DNA of 64,000 nucleotides from positions 868,001 through 932,000 of the forward strand of contig NW_027469084.1 of assembly GCF_051020765.1 (NCBI RefSeq), in the 5' to 3' direction. The notes under the pieces were generated by a model that saw only the letters and a program-made list of their open reading frames with translations, was not told where the DNA came from and did no database searches. Positions 1 through 12,159 of the stretch are shown here, in pieces (positions within the stretch are counted from its first letter, which is position 1; every line of letters begins with the position of its first letter). The translations under genes were made by a program, and so were the position numbers. The stretch is from Lasioglossum baleicum (Eukaryota > Arthropoda > Insecta > Hymenoptera > Halictidae).

Positions 1-923
1 GCATTGCTGCAACTTGTGCTGTATAATTTAGAATTTTTGTTACCGCGCCATCCGATTTTTATACATGTGCAAATACTCGTACACGCTGCATTGTATTTTC
101 TTCCGCACGCGACAAGGAGGGGACAGAGGCGAGTTCCGGCTATCGTCTGTCCCCTCCACCCGCCCCACCCCCCTGGTCGGCCCGCATAAAACTTAAAAAT
201 ATGATAAAATAGAAGATAAAATCAATAAATGAAAACGTGTATAGATAAAATAGATAAAATAAAAGTCAATAAATAAATAAATAATAATAAGTAAATAAAT
301 ACAATGGACAAACCACAACAAACATAAGAAGGGGGGGAAAAATAATGGGGAATAAAAGATAAAGATGAAATTTATAATATAGAATATAAAATACATATAG
401 AATAAAATGAAATATTATAAAATAAAAGGAGGGGGGTCGACCGGCAGGTCGCATCTTTGTAGAGGGGGAAGTGATTATTGCTCCACCTCGCCCGCCGCGA
501 CCTGCCCACCTCGGGGGCGCCTTAACAGCCAGCCCCCCTTGGCGGCGGTGGAAGTACTAAGTATTCCCACCGCCGCCATTACGTCTGCGGCCCCTTACCG
601 GGGGGCCGTCGGCCTCGTCGGGGTTGCCCCGCCGATGCTAGCCTCCTGGCGGAGAGGGGGTCGGCTTCCCTCTCCCTCTCCGCTGCCTCCTTCCGCGTTA
701 TCATAATCTCGCACAAGGAGGCAAACGCTGCTCTTGACCTCTCGCTGCCGATCATGTGGTCGACCACGACCGGCAACGACAGGTCCGTCCCAATAACGCC
801 CCTTAGGTCTCTGCGCGGCGCCGACCACGCTGGACATTCTTCCAGCGTATGCCACTCAGAGTCCTGGGCCTCCTCGCAGTGGTGGCACTGCGATCCTCCC
901 AGTGCCAGTTATGAACACACAGT
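1..923. repeat. Unit 0 (partial, A/a)
   Basis: The first ~41 bp of the unit lie outside the window. The relic frame 579-908 (-) is intact, with a DSEWHTLEECPAW knuckle. Nearly identical to unit 4 at a shift of 3,859 bp. Confidence 0.95.
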
Positions 924-1606
924 TTGGGGAAACGGCGGTATGCAGGTAATTTAACTTATGCGCATGCATTGCTGCAACTTGTGCTGTATAATTTAGAATT
1001 TTTGTTACCGCGCCATCCGATTTTTATACATGTGCAAATACTCGTACACGCTGCATTGTATTTTCTTCCGCACGCGACAAGGAGGGAACAGAGGCGAGGT
1101 CCGGCTAGCGTCTGTCCCCTCCCCCCGTCCCACCCCCCTGGTCGGCCCGCATAAAACTTAAAAATATGTTAAAATAAACGATAAAATCATTAAATGAAAA
1201 CGTGTATAGATAAAATAGATAAAATAAAAGTCAATAAATAAATTAATAATAATAAGTAAATAAATACAATGGACAAACCACAACAAACATAAGAAGGGGG
1301 GGGGCAAAATAAAGGGGTATAAAAGATAAAGATGAAATTTATAATATAGAATATGAAATATATATAGAATAAAATGAAATATTATAAAATAAAAGGAGGG
1401 GGGTCGACCGGCAGGTCGCATCTTTGTAGAGGGGGGGAGGGGATTATTGCTCCACCTCGCCCGCCGCGACCTGCCCACCTCGGGGGCGCCTTAACCGCCA
1501 GCCCCCCTTGGCGGCGGTGGAAGTACTAAGTAGTCCCACCGCCGCCATTACGTCTGCAGCCCCTTACCGGGAGGCCGTCGGCCTCGTCGGGGTTGCCCCG
1601 CCGATG

Positions 1607-1876
1607 CTAGCCTCCTGGCGGAGAGTGGTCGGCTTCCCTCTCCCTCTCCGCTGCCTCCTTCTGCGTTATCACAATCTCGCAGAAGGAGGCAAACGCTGCT
1701 CTTGACCTCTCGCTGCCGATCATGTGGTCGACCACGACCGGCAACGAGAGGTCCATCCCAATAACGCCCCTTAGGACTCCGCGCGGCACCGACCACGCAC
1801 GACATTCTCCCAGCGTAAGCCGCGCAGAGTCCTGGGCCTCCTCGCAGTGGTGGCACTGCGATCCTCCCAGTGCCAG
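1607..1876 (-). pseudogene. R1 relic, frameshifted tail and lost zinc-ligand His
   Basis: A copy with 'gagagtggtcgg' instead of 'gagagggggtcgg' is one base shorter. The frame therefore ends in HSPPGG-stop after 89 codons, and the basic tail is displaced into another frame. The third knuckle ligand is changed (RHTL to RLTL), and CPAW has become CRAW. Such copies cannot form the normal zinc knuckle. Confidence 0.75.
1652..1691. repeat. 14-bp perfect inverted repeat, 12-nt loop, inside the relic coding region
   Basis: TGCCTCCTTCTGCG (1652-1665) pairs exactly with CGCAGAAGGAGGCA (1678-1691) around a 12-nt loop. On the - strand it encodes the stretch around FCEIVITQKEAA. Units with CTTCCG/CGCACAAG (for example unit 0) have a stem shortened to 9 bp. 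Units with GCTTCC (for example units 3 and 31) carry one mismatch near the base of the stem. Confidence 0.8.
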
Positions 1877-1891
1877 TTATGAACACACAGT

Positions 1892-2858
1892 TTGACGAAA
1901 CGGCGGTATGCAGGTAATTTAACTTATGCGCATGCATTGCTGCAACTTGTGCTGTATAATTTAGAATTTTTGTTACCGCGCCATCCGATTTTTATACATG
2001 TGCAAATACTCGTACACGCTGCATTGTATTTTCTTCCGCACGCGACAAGGAGGGAACAGAGGCGAGGTCCGGCTAGCGTCTGTCCCCTCCCCCCGTCCCA
2101 CCCCCCTGGTCGGCCCGCATAAAACTTAAAAATATGTTAAAATAAACGATAAAATCATTAAATGAAAACGTGTATAGATAAAATAGATAAAATAAAAGTC
2201 AATAAATAAATTAATAATAATAAGTAAATAAATACAATGGACAAACCACAACAAACATAAGAAGGGGGGGGCAAAATAAAGGGGTATAACAGATAAAGAT
2301 GAAATTTATAATATAGAATATGAAATATATATAGAATAAAATGAAATATTATAAAATAAAAGGAGGGGGGTCGACCGGCAGGTCGCATCTTTGTAGAGGG
2401 GGGGAGGGGATTATTGCTCCACCTCGCCCGCCGCGACCTGCCCACCTCGGGGGCGCCTTAACCGCCAGCCCCCCTTGGCGGCGGTGGAAGTACTAAGTAG
2501 TCCCACCGCCGCCTTTACGTCTGCAGCCCCTTACCGGGAGGCCGTCGGCCTCGTCGGGGTTGCCCCGCCGATGCTAGCCTCCTGGCGGAGAGTGGTCGGC
2601 TTCCCTCTCCCTCTCCGCTGCCTCCTTCTGCGTTATCACAATCTCGCAGAAGGAGGCAAACGCTGCTCTTGACCTCTCGCTGCCGATCATGTGGTCGACC
2701 ACGACCGGCAACGAGAGGTCCATCCCAATAACGCCCCTTAGGTCTCTGCGCGGCGCCGACCACGCTGGACATTCTTCCAGCGTATGCCACTCAGAGTCCT
2801 GGGCCTCCTCGCAGTGGTGGCACTGCGATCCTCCCAGTGCCAGTTATGAACACACAGT
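1892..2858. repeat. Unit 2 (A/a, 967 bp)
   Basis: Relic 2574-2843 (-) frameshifted, WHTLEECPAW knuckle. Matches unit 8 at +6,413 bp. Confidence 0.95.
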
Positions 2859-3817
2859 TTGAGGAAACGGCGGTATGCAGGTAATTTAACTTATGCGCAT
2901 GCATTGCTGCAACTTGTGCTGTATAATTTAGAATTTTTGTTACCGCGCCATCCGATTTTTATACATGTGCAAATACTCGTACACGCTGCATTGTATTTTC
3001 TTCCGCACGCTACAAGGAGGGAACAGAGGCGAGGTCCGGCTAGCGTCTGTCCCCTCCCCCCGTCCCACCCCCCTGGTCGGCCCGCATAAAACTTAAAAAT
3101 ATGATAAAATAGAAGATAAAATCAATAAATGAAAACGTGTATAGATAAAATAGAAGTCAATAAATAAATAAATAATAATAAGTAAATAAATACAATCGAC
3201 AAACCACAACAAACATAAGAAGAGGGGGGCAAAATAAAGGGGAACAAAAGATAAAGATGAAATTTATAATATAGAATATGAAATATATATAGAATAAAAT
3301 GAAATATTATAAAATAAAAGGAGGGGGGTCGACCGGCAGGTCGTATCTTTGTAGAGGGGGGGAGGGGATTATTGCTCCACCTCGCCCGCCGCGACCTGCC
3401 CACCTCGGGGGCGCCTTAACAGCCAGCCCCCCTTGGCGGCGGTGGAAGTACTATGTATTCCCACCGCCGCCATTACGTCTGCGGCCCCTTACCGGGGGGC
3501 CGTCGGCCTCGTCGGGGTTGCCCCGCCGATGCTAGCCTCCTGGCGGAGAGGGGGTCGGCTTCCCTCTCCCTCTCCGCTGCTTCCTTCTGCGTTATCACAA
3601 TCTCGCAGAAGGAGGCAAACGCTGCTCTTGACCTCCCGCTGCCGATCATGTGGTCGACCACGACCGGCAACGAGAGGTCCATCCCAATAACGCCCCTTAG
3701 GACTCTGCGCGGCGCCGACCACGCAGGACATTCTCCCAGCGTATGCCACTCAGAGTCCTGGGCCTCCTCGCAGTGGTGGCACTGCGATCCTCCCAGTGCC
3801 AGTTATGAACACACAGT
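2859..3817. repeat. Unit 3 (A/a, 959 bp)
   Basis: Relic 3473-3802 (-) intact, WHTLGECPAW. The AT tract lacks one 'gataaaataa' word. Matches unit 9 at +6,413 bp. Confidence 0.95.
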
Positions 3818-4782
3818 TTGGGGAAACGGCGGTATGCAGGTAATTTAACTTATGCGCATGCATTGCTGCAACTTGTGCTGTATAATTTAGAATTTTTGTT
3901 ACCGCGCCATCCGATTTTTATACATGTGCAAATACTCGTACACGCTGCATTGTATTTTCTTCCGCACGCGACAAGGAGGGGACAGAGGCGAGTTCCGGCT
4001 ATCGTCTGTCCCCTCCACCCGCCCCACCCCCCTGGTCGGCCCGCATAAAACTTAAAAATATGATAAAATAGAAGATAAAATCAATAAATGAAAACGTGTA
4101 TAGATAAAATAGATAAAATAAAAGTCAATAAATAAATAAATAATAATAAGTAAATAAATACAATGGACAAACCACAACAAACATAAGAAGGGGGGGAAAA
4201 ATAATGGGGAATAAAAGATAAAGATGAAATTTATAATATAGAATATAAAATACATATAGAATAAAATGAAATATTATAAAATAAAAGGAGGGGGGTCGAC
4301 CGGCAGGTCGCATCTTTGTAGAGGGGGAAGTGATTATTGCTCCACCTCGCCCGCCGCGACCTGCCCACCTCGGGGGCGCCTTAACAGCCAGCCCCCCTTG
4401 GCGGCGGTGGAAGTACTAAGTATTCCCACCGCCGCCATTACGTCTGCGGCCCCTTACCGGGGGGCCGTCGGCCTCGTCGGGGTTGCCCCGCCGATGCTAG
4501 CCTCCTGGCGGAGAGGGGGTCGGCTTCCCTCTCCCTCTCCGCTGCCTCCTTCCGCGTTATCATAATCTCGCACAAGGAGGCAAACGCTGCTCTTGACCTC
4601 TCGCTGCCGATCATGTGGTCGACCACGACCGGCAACGACAGGTCCGTCCCAATAACGCCCCTTAGGTCTCTGCGCGGCGCCGACCACGCTGGACATTCTT
4701 CCAGCGTATGCCACTCAGAGTCCTGGGCCTCCTCGCAGTGGTGGCACTGCGATCCTCCCAGTGCCAGTTATGAACACACAGT
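3818..4782. repeat. Unit 4 (A/a, 965 bp)
   Basis: Relic 4438-4767 (-) intact, with SLCEIMITRKEAAE. Matches unit 0 and unit 12. Confidence 0.95.
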
Positions 4783-5750
4783 TTGGGGAAACGGCGGTAT
4801 GCAGGTAATTTAACTTATGCGCATGCATTGCTGCAACTTGTGCTGTATAATTTAGAATTTTTGTTACCGCGCCATCCGATTTTTATACATGTGCAAATAC
4901 TCGTACACGCTGCATTGTATTTTCTTCCGCACGCGACAAGGAGGGAACAGAGGCGAGGTCCGGCTAGCGTCTGTCCCCTCCCCCCGTCCCACCCCCCTGG
5001 TCGGCCCGCATAAAACTTAAAAATATGTTAAAATAAACGATAAAATCATTAAATGAAAACGTGTATAGATAAAATAGATAAAATAAAAGTCAATAAATAA
5101 ATTAATAATAATAAGTAAATAAATACAATGGACAAACCACAACAAACATAAGAAGGGGGGGGCAAAATAAAGGGGTATAAAAGATAAAGATGAAATTTAT
5201 AATATAGAATATGAAATATATATAGAATAAAATGAAATATTATAAAATAAAAAGAGGGGGGTCGACCGGCAGGTCGCATCTTTGTAGAGGGGGGGAGGGG
5301 ATTATTGCTCCACCTCGCCCGCCGCGACCTGCCCACCTCGGGGGCGCCTTAACCGCCAGCCCCCCTTGGCGGCGGTGGAAGTACTAAGTAGTCCCACCGC
5401 CGCCATTACGTCTGCGGCCCCTTACCGGGGGGCCGTCGGCCTCGTCGGGGTTGCCCCGCCGATGCTAGCCTCCTGGCGGAGAGGGGGTCGGCTTCCCTCT
5501 CCCTCTCCGCTGCCTCCTTCCGCGTTATCATAATCTCGCACAAGGAGGCAAACGCTGCTCTTGACCTCTCGCTGCCGATCATGTGGTCGACCACGACCGG
5601 CAACGACAGGTCCGTCCCAATAACGCCCCTTAGGTCTCTGCGCGGCGCCGACCACGCTGGACATTCTTCCAGCGTATGCCACTCAGAGTCCTGGGCCTCC
5701 TCGCAGTGGTGGCACTGCGATCCTCCCAGTGCCAGTTATGAACACACAGT
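4783..5750. repeat. Unit 5 (A/a, 968 bp)
   Basis: Relic 5406-5735 (-) intact, WHT knuckle. Matches unit 13 apart from a 6-bp AAT indel. Confidence 0.95.
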
Positions 5751-6717
5751 TTGGGGAAACGGCGGTATGCAGGTAATTTAACTTATGCGCATGCATTGCT
5801 GCAACTTGTGCTGTATAATTTAGAATTTTTGTTACCGCGCCATCCGATTTTTATACATGTGCAAATACTCGTACACGCTGCATTGTATTTTCTTCCGCAC
5901 GCGACAAGGAGGGAACAGAGGCGAGGTCCGGCTAGCGTCTGTCCCCTCCCCCCGTCCCACCCCCCTGGTCGGCCCGCATAAAACTTAAAAATATGTTAAA
6001 ATAAACGATAAAATCATTAAATGAAAACGTGTATAGATAAAATAGATAAAATAAAAGTCAATAAATAAATTAATAATAATAAGTAAATAAATACAATGGA
6101 CAAACCACAACAAACATAAGAAGGGGGGGGCAAAATAAAGGGGTATAAAAGATAAAGATGAAATTTATAATATAGAATATGAAATATATATAGAATAAAA
6201 TGAAATATTATAAAATAAAAGGAGGGGGGTCGACCGGCAGGTCGCATCTTTGTAGAGGGTGGGAGGGGATTATTGCTCCACCTCGCCCGCCGCGACCTGC
6301 CCACCTCGGGGGCGCCTTAACCGCCAGCCCCCCTTGGCGGCGGTGGAAGTACTAAGTAGTCCCACCGCCGCCATTACGTCTGCAGCCCCTTACCGGGAGG
6401 CCGTCGGCCTCGTCGGGGTTGCCCCGCCGATGCTAGCCTCCTGGCGGAGAGTGGTCGGCTTCCCTCTCCCTCTCCGCTGCCTCCTTCTGCGTTATCACAA
6501 TCTCGCAGAAGGAGGCAAACGCTGCTCTTGACCTCTCGCTGCCGATCATGTGGTCGACCACGACCGGCAACGAGAGGTCCATCCCAATAACGCCCCTTAG
6601 GTCTCTGCGCGGCGCCGACCACGCTGGACATTCTTCCAGCGTATGCCACTCAGAGTCCTGGGCCTCCTCGCAGTGGTGGCACTGCGATCCTCCCAGTGCC
6701 AGTTATGAACACACAGT
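5751..6717. repeat. Unit 6 (A/a, 967 bp)
   Basis: Relic 6433-6702 (-) frameshifted, WHT. 'gagggtgggagggg' in the G-rich loop is shared with unit 15. Confidence 0.95.
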
Positions 6718-7663
6718 TTGAGGAAACGGCGGTATGCAGGTAATTTAACTTATGCGCATGCATTGCTGCAACTTGTGCTGTATAATTTAGAATTTTTGTT
6801 ACCGCGCCATCCGATTTTTATACATGTGCAAATACTCGTACACGCTGCATTGTATTTTCTTCCGCACGCTACAAGGAGGGAACAGAGGCGAGGTCCGGCT
6901 AGCGTCTGTCCCCTCCCCCCGTCCCACCCCCCTGGTCGGCCCGCATAAAACTTAAAAATATGATAAAATAGAAGATAAAATCAATAAATGAAAACGTGTA
7001 TAGATAAAATAGATCAAATAAAAGTCTATAAATAAATAAATAATAATAAGTAAATAAATACAATGGACAAACCACAACAAACACAAGAAGAGGGGGGCAA
7101 AATAAAGGGGAACAAAAGATAAAGATGAACTTTATAATATAGAATATAAAATATATATAGAATAAAATGAAATATTATAAAATAAAAGGAGGGGGGTCGA
7201 CCGGCAGGTCGCATCTTTGTAGAGGGGAGGGATTATTGCTCCACCTCGCCCCCCGCGACCTGCCCACCTCGGGGGCGCCTTAACGGCCAGCCCCCCTTGG
7301 CGGCGGTGGAAGTACTAAGTAGTACCACCGCCGCCATTACGTCTGCAGCCCCTTACCGGGAGGCCGTCGGCCTCGTCGGGGTTGCCCCGACGATGCTAGC
7401 CTCCTGGCCGAGAGTGGTCGGCTTCCCTCTCCCTCTCCGCTGCCTCCTTCTGCGGTATCACAATCTCGCAGAAGGAGGCAAACGCTGCTCTTGACCTCTC
7501 ACTGCCGATCATGTGGTCGACCGCGACCGACAACGAGAGGTCCATCCCAATAACGCCCCTTAGCACTCTGCGCGGCGCCGACCACGCAGGACATTCTCCC
7601 AGCGTATGCCGCGCAGAGTCCTGGGCCTCCACGCAGTGGTGGCACTGCGATCCTCCCAGTGCC
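6718..7663. repeat. Unit 7 (A/b), truncated at its right end
   Basis: Relic 7396-7663 (-) frameshifted, ARHT knuckle with CHHCVEA. It ends at a deletion junction at 7663/7664. Matches unit 18. Confidence 0.9.
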
Positions 7664-8304
7664 ATAATAAGTAAATAAATACAATGGACAAACCACAACA
7701 AACACAAGAAGGGGGGGCAAAATAAAGGGGAATAAAAGATAAAGACGAACTTTATAATATAGAATATAAAATATATATAGAATAAAATGAAATATTATAA
7801 AATAAAAGGAGGGGGGTCGACCGGCAGGTCGCATCTTTGTAGAGGGGGGGAGGGGATTATTGCTCCACCTCGCCCGCCGCGACCTGCCCACCTCGGGGGC
7901 GCCTTAACCGCCAGCCCCCCTTGGCGGCGGTGGAAGTACTAAGTAGTCCCACCGCCGCCATTACGTCTGCAGCCCCTTACCGGGAGGCCGTCGGCCTCGT
8001 CGGGGTTGCCCCGCCGATGCTAGCCTCCTGGCGGAGAGTGGTCGGCTTCCCTCTCCCTCTCCGCTGCCTCCTTCTGCGTTATCACAATCTCGCAGAAGGA
8101 GGCAAACGCTGCTCTTGACCTCTCGCTGCCGATCATGTGGTCGACCACGACCGGCAACGAGAGGTCCATCCCAATAACGCCCCTTAGGACTCCGCGCGGC
8201 ACCGACCACGCACGACATTCTCCCAGCGTAAGCCGCGCAGAGTCCTGGGCCTCCTCGCAGTGGTGGCACTGCGATCCTCCCAGTGCCAGTTATGAACACA
8301 CAGT
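7664..8304. repeat. Unit fragment lacking segment U and half the AT tract
   Basis: It starts inside the AT-rich segment at 'ataataagtaaat'. About 340 bp, including the anchor and all of segment U, are missing relative to a normal join. Relic 8020-8289 (-) frameshifted, RLTL. Confidence 0.9.
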
Positions 8305-9271
8305 TTGACGAAACGGCGGTATGCAGGTAATTTAACTTATGCGCATGCATTGCTGCAACTTGTGCTGTATAATTTAGAATTTTTGTTACCGCGCCATCCG
8401 ATTTTTATACATGTGCAAATACTCGTACACGCTGCATTGTATTTTCTTCCGCACGCGACAAGGAGGGAACAGAGGCGAGGTCCGGCTAGCGTCTGTCCCC
8501 TCCCCCCGTCCCACCCCCCTGGTCGGCCCGCATAAAACTTAAAAATATGTTAAAATAAACGATAAAATCATTAAATGAAAACGTGTATAGATAAAATAGA
8601 TAAAATAAAAGTCAATAAATAAATTAATAATAATAAGTAAATAAATACAATGGACAAACCACAACAAACATAAGAAGGGGGGGGCAAAATAAAGGGGTAT
8701 AACAGATAAAGATGAAATTTATAATATAGAATATGAAATATATATAGAATAAAATGAAATATTATAAAATAAAAGGAGGGGGGTCGACCGGCAGGTCGCA
8801 TCTTTGTAGAGGGGGGGAGGGGATTATTGCTCCACCTCGCCCGCCGCGACCTGCCCACCTCGGGGGCGCCTTAACCGCCAGCCCCCCTTGGCGGCGGTGG
8901 AAGTACTAAGTAGTCCCACCGCCGCCTTTACGTCTGCAGCCCCTTACCGGGAGGCCGTCGGCCTCGTCGGGGTTGCCCCGCCGATGCTAGCCTCCTGGCG
9001 GAGAGTGGTCGGCTTCCCTCTCCCTCTCCGCTGCCTCCTTCTGCGTTATCACAATCTCGCAGAAGGAGGCAAACGCTGCTCTTGACCTCTCGCTGCCGAT
9101 CATGTGGTCGACCACGACCGGCAACGAGAGGTCCATCCCAATAACGCCCCTTAGGTCTCTGCGCGGCGCCGACCACGCTGGACATTCTTCCAGCGTATGC
9201 CACTCAGAGTCCTGGGCCTCCTCGCAGTGGTGGCACTGCGATCCTCCCAGTGCCAGTTATGAACACACAGT
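8305..9271. repeat. Unit 8 (A/a, 967 bp)
   Basis: Relic 8987-9256 (-) frameshifted, WHT. Copy of unit 2. Confidence 0.95.
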
Positions 9272-10230
9272 TTGAGGAAACGGCGGTATGCAGGTAATTT
9301 AACTTATGCGCATGCATTGCTGCAACTTGTGCTGTATAATTTAGAATTTTTGTTACCGCGCCATCCGATTTTTATACATGTGCAAATACTCGTACACGCT
9401 GCATTGTATTTTCTTCCGCACGCTACAAGGAGGGAACAGAGGCGAGGTCCGGCTAGCGTCTGTCCCCTCCCCCCGTCCCACCCCCCTGGTCGGCCCGCAT
9501 AAAACTTAAAAATATGATAAAATAGAAGATAAAATCAATAAATGAAAACGTGTATAGATAAAATAGAAGTCAATAAATAAATAAATAATAATAAGTAAAT
9601 AAATACAATCGACAAACCACAACAAACATAAGAAGAGGGGGGCAAAATAAAGGGGAACATAAGATAAAGATGAAATTTATAATATAGAATATGAAATATA
9701 TATAGAATAAAATGAAATATTATAAAATAAAAGGAGGGGGGTCGACCGGCAGGTCGCATCTTTGTAGAGGGGGGGAGGGGATTATTGCTCCACCTCGCCC
9801 GCCGCGACCTGCCCACCTCGGGGGCGCCTTAACAGCCAGCCCCCCTTGGCGGCGGTGGAAGTACTATGTATTCCCACCGCCGCCATTACGTCTGCGGCCC
9901 CTTACCGGGGGGCCGTCGGCCTCGTCGGGGTTGCCCCGCCGATGCTAGCCTCCTGGCGGAGAGGGGGTCGGCTTCCCTCTCCCTCTCCGCTGCTTCCTTC
10001 TGCGTTATCACAATCTCGCAGAAGGAGGCAAACGCTGCTCTTGACCTCCCGCTGCCGATCATGTGGTCGACCACGACCGGCAACGAGAGGTCCATCCCAA
10101 TAACGCCCCTTAGGACTCTGCGCGGCGCCGACCACGCAGGACATTCTCCCAGCGTATGCCACTCAGAGTCCTGGGCCTCCTCGCAGTGGTGGCACTGCGA
10201 TCCTCCCAGTGCCAGTTATGAACACACAGT
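9272..10230. repeat. Unit 9 (A/a, 959 bp)
   Basis: Relic 9886-10215 (-) intact, WHT. Copy of unit 3 with a few substitutions. Confidence 0.95.
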
Positions 10231-11194
10231 TTGGGGAAACGGCGGTATGCAGGTAATTTAACTTATGCGCATGCATTGCTGCAACTTGTGCTGTATAATT
10301 TAGAATTTTTGTTACCGCGCCATCCGATTTTTATACATGTGCAAATACTCGTACACGCTGCATTGTATTTTCTTCCGCACGCGACAAGGAGGGGACAGAG
10401 GCGAGTTCCGGCTATCGTCTGTCCCCTCCCCCCGTCCCTCCCCCTGGTCGGCCCGCATAAAACTTAAAAATATGATAAAATAGAAGATAAAATCAATAAA
10501 TGAAAACGTGTATAGATAAAATAGATAAAATAAAAGTCAATAAATAAATAAATAATAATAAGTAAATAAATACAATGGACAAACCACAACAAACATAAGA
10601 AGGGGGGGAAAAATAATGGGGAATAAAAGATAAAGATGAAATTTATAATATAGAATATAAAATACATATAGAATAAAATGAAATATTATAAAATAAAAGG
10701 AGGGGGGTCGACCGGCAGGTCGCATCTTTGTAGAGGGGGAAGTGATTATTGCTCCACCTCGCCCGCCGCGACCTGCCCACCTCGGGGGCGCCTTAACAGC
10801 CAGCCCCCCTTGGCGGCGGTGGAAGTACTATGTATTCCCACCGCCGCCATTACGTCTGCGGCCCCTTACCGGGGGGCCGTCGGCCTCGTCGGGGTTGCCC
10901 CGCCGATGCTAGCCTCCTGGCGGAGAGGGGGTCGGCTTCCCTCTCCCTCTCCGCTGCTTCCTTCTGCGTTATCACAATCTCGCAGAAGGAGGCAAACGCT
11001 GCTCTTGACCTCCCGCTGCCGATCATGTGGTCGACCACGACCGGCAACGAGAGGTCCATCCCAATAACGCCCCTTAGGACTCTGCGCGGCGCCGACCACG
11101 CAGGACATTCTCCCAGCGTATGCCACTCAGAGTCCTGGGCCTCCTCGCAGTAGTGGCACTGCGATCCTCCCAGTGCCAGTTATGAACACACAGT
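10231..11194. repeat. Unit 10 (A/a, 964 bp)
   Basis: Relic 10850-11179 (-) intact, CHYC. The C-rich tract is altered to 'gtccctccccctgg'. Confidence 0.95.
10850..11179 (-). pseudogene. R1 relic, intact length, CHHC changed to CHYC
   Basis: The frame is complete for 109 codons, but the second His of C-H-H-C (not a ligand) is Tyr because of a 'gcagtagtgg' change. Unit 11 carries the same change, so the two adjacent units share a recent ancestor. Confidence 0.7.
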
Positions 11195-12159
11195 TTGGGG
11201 AAACGGCGGTATGCAGGTAATTTAACTTATGCGCATGCATTGCTGCAACTTGTGCTGTATAATTTAGAATTTTTGTTACCGCGCCATCCGATTTTTATAC
11301 ATGTGCAAATACTCGTACACGCTGCATTGTATTTTCTTCCGCACGCGACAAGGAGGGGACAGAGGCGAGTTCCGGCTATCGTCTGTCCCCTCCCCCCGTC
11401 CCACCCCCCTGGTCGGCCCGCATAAAACTTAAAAATATGATAAAATAGAAGATAAAATCAATAAATGAAAACGTGTATAGATAAAATAGATAAAATAAAA
11501 GTCAATAAATAAATAAATAATAATAAGTAAATAAATACAATGGACAAACCACAACAAACATAAGAAGGGGGGGAAAAATAATGGGGAATAAAAGATAAAG
11601 ATGAAATTTATAATATAGAATATAAAATACATATAGAATAAAATGAAATATTATAAAATAAAAGGAGGGGGGTCGACCGGCAGGTCGCATCTTTGTAGAG
11701 GGGGAAGTGATTATTGCTCCACCTCGCCCGCCGCGACCTGCCCACCTCGGGGGCGCCTTAACAGCCAGCCCCCCTTGGCGGCGGTGGAAGTACTATGTAT
11801 TCCCACCGCCGCCATTACGTCTGCGGCCCCTTACCGGGGGGCCGTCGGCCTCGTCGGGGTTGCCCCGCCGATGCTAGCCTCCTGGCGGAGAGGGGGTCGG
11901 CTTCCCTCTCCCTCTCCGCTGCTTCCTTCTGCGTTATCGCAATCTCGCAGAAGGAGGCAAACGCTGCTCTTGACCTCCCGCTGCCGATCATGTGGTCGAC
12001 CACGACCGGCAACGAGAGGTCCATCCCAATAACGCCCCTTAGGACTCTGCGCGGCGCCGACCACGCAGGACATTCTCCCAGCGTATGCCACTCAGAGTCC
12101 TGGGCCTCCTCGCAGTAGTGGCACTGCGATCCTCCCAGTGCCAGTTATGAACACACAGT
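11195..12159. repeat. Unit 11 (A/a, 965 bp)
   Basis: Relic 11815-12144 (-) intact, CHYC, with EIAITQ. Near-copy of unit 10. Confidence 0.95.

Larger units (their letters stand above)
924..1891. repeat. Unit 1 (A/a, 968 bp)
   Basis: Relic 1607-1876 (-) frameshifted, RLTL knuckle. First ~630 bp match unit 5; from about 1556 on it follows another type. Confidence 0.95.
1400..4010. repeat. Higher-order block, first copy (~2.6 kb; second at ~7813-10423)
   Basis: Second half of unit 1 through the start of unit 4 recurs at a constant +6,413 bp shift, including private marks ('gtataacagat', 'gcctttacg', 'acaatcgac'). Only a few substitutions separate the copies. Confidence 0.85.

Noticed and set aside
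1548..1937. 129-codon - strand frame reading ...GTGRIAVPPLRGG...
   Set aside because: It is the +1 frame of the relic, lengthened by the 1-bp deletion. It lacks the CHHC/CPAW motifs and ends in the displaced basic tail.
3453..3848. 131-codon + strand frame opposite the relic, repeated at 9866 and 36089
   Set aside because: It is a shadow of the relic on the other strand in GC-rich DNA, present only in units with 'actatgtatt' giving an ATG; no recognisable domain.
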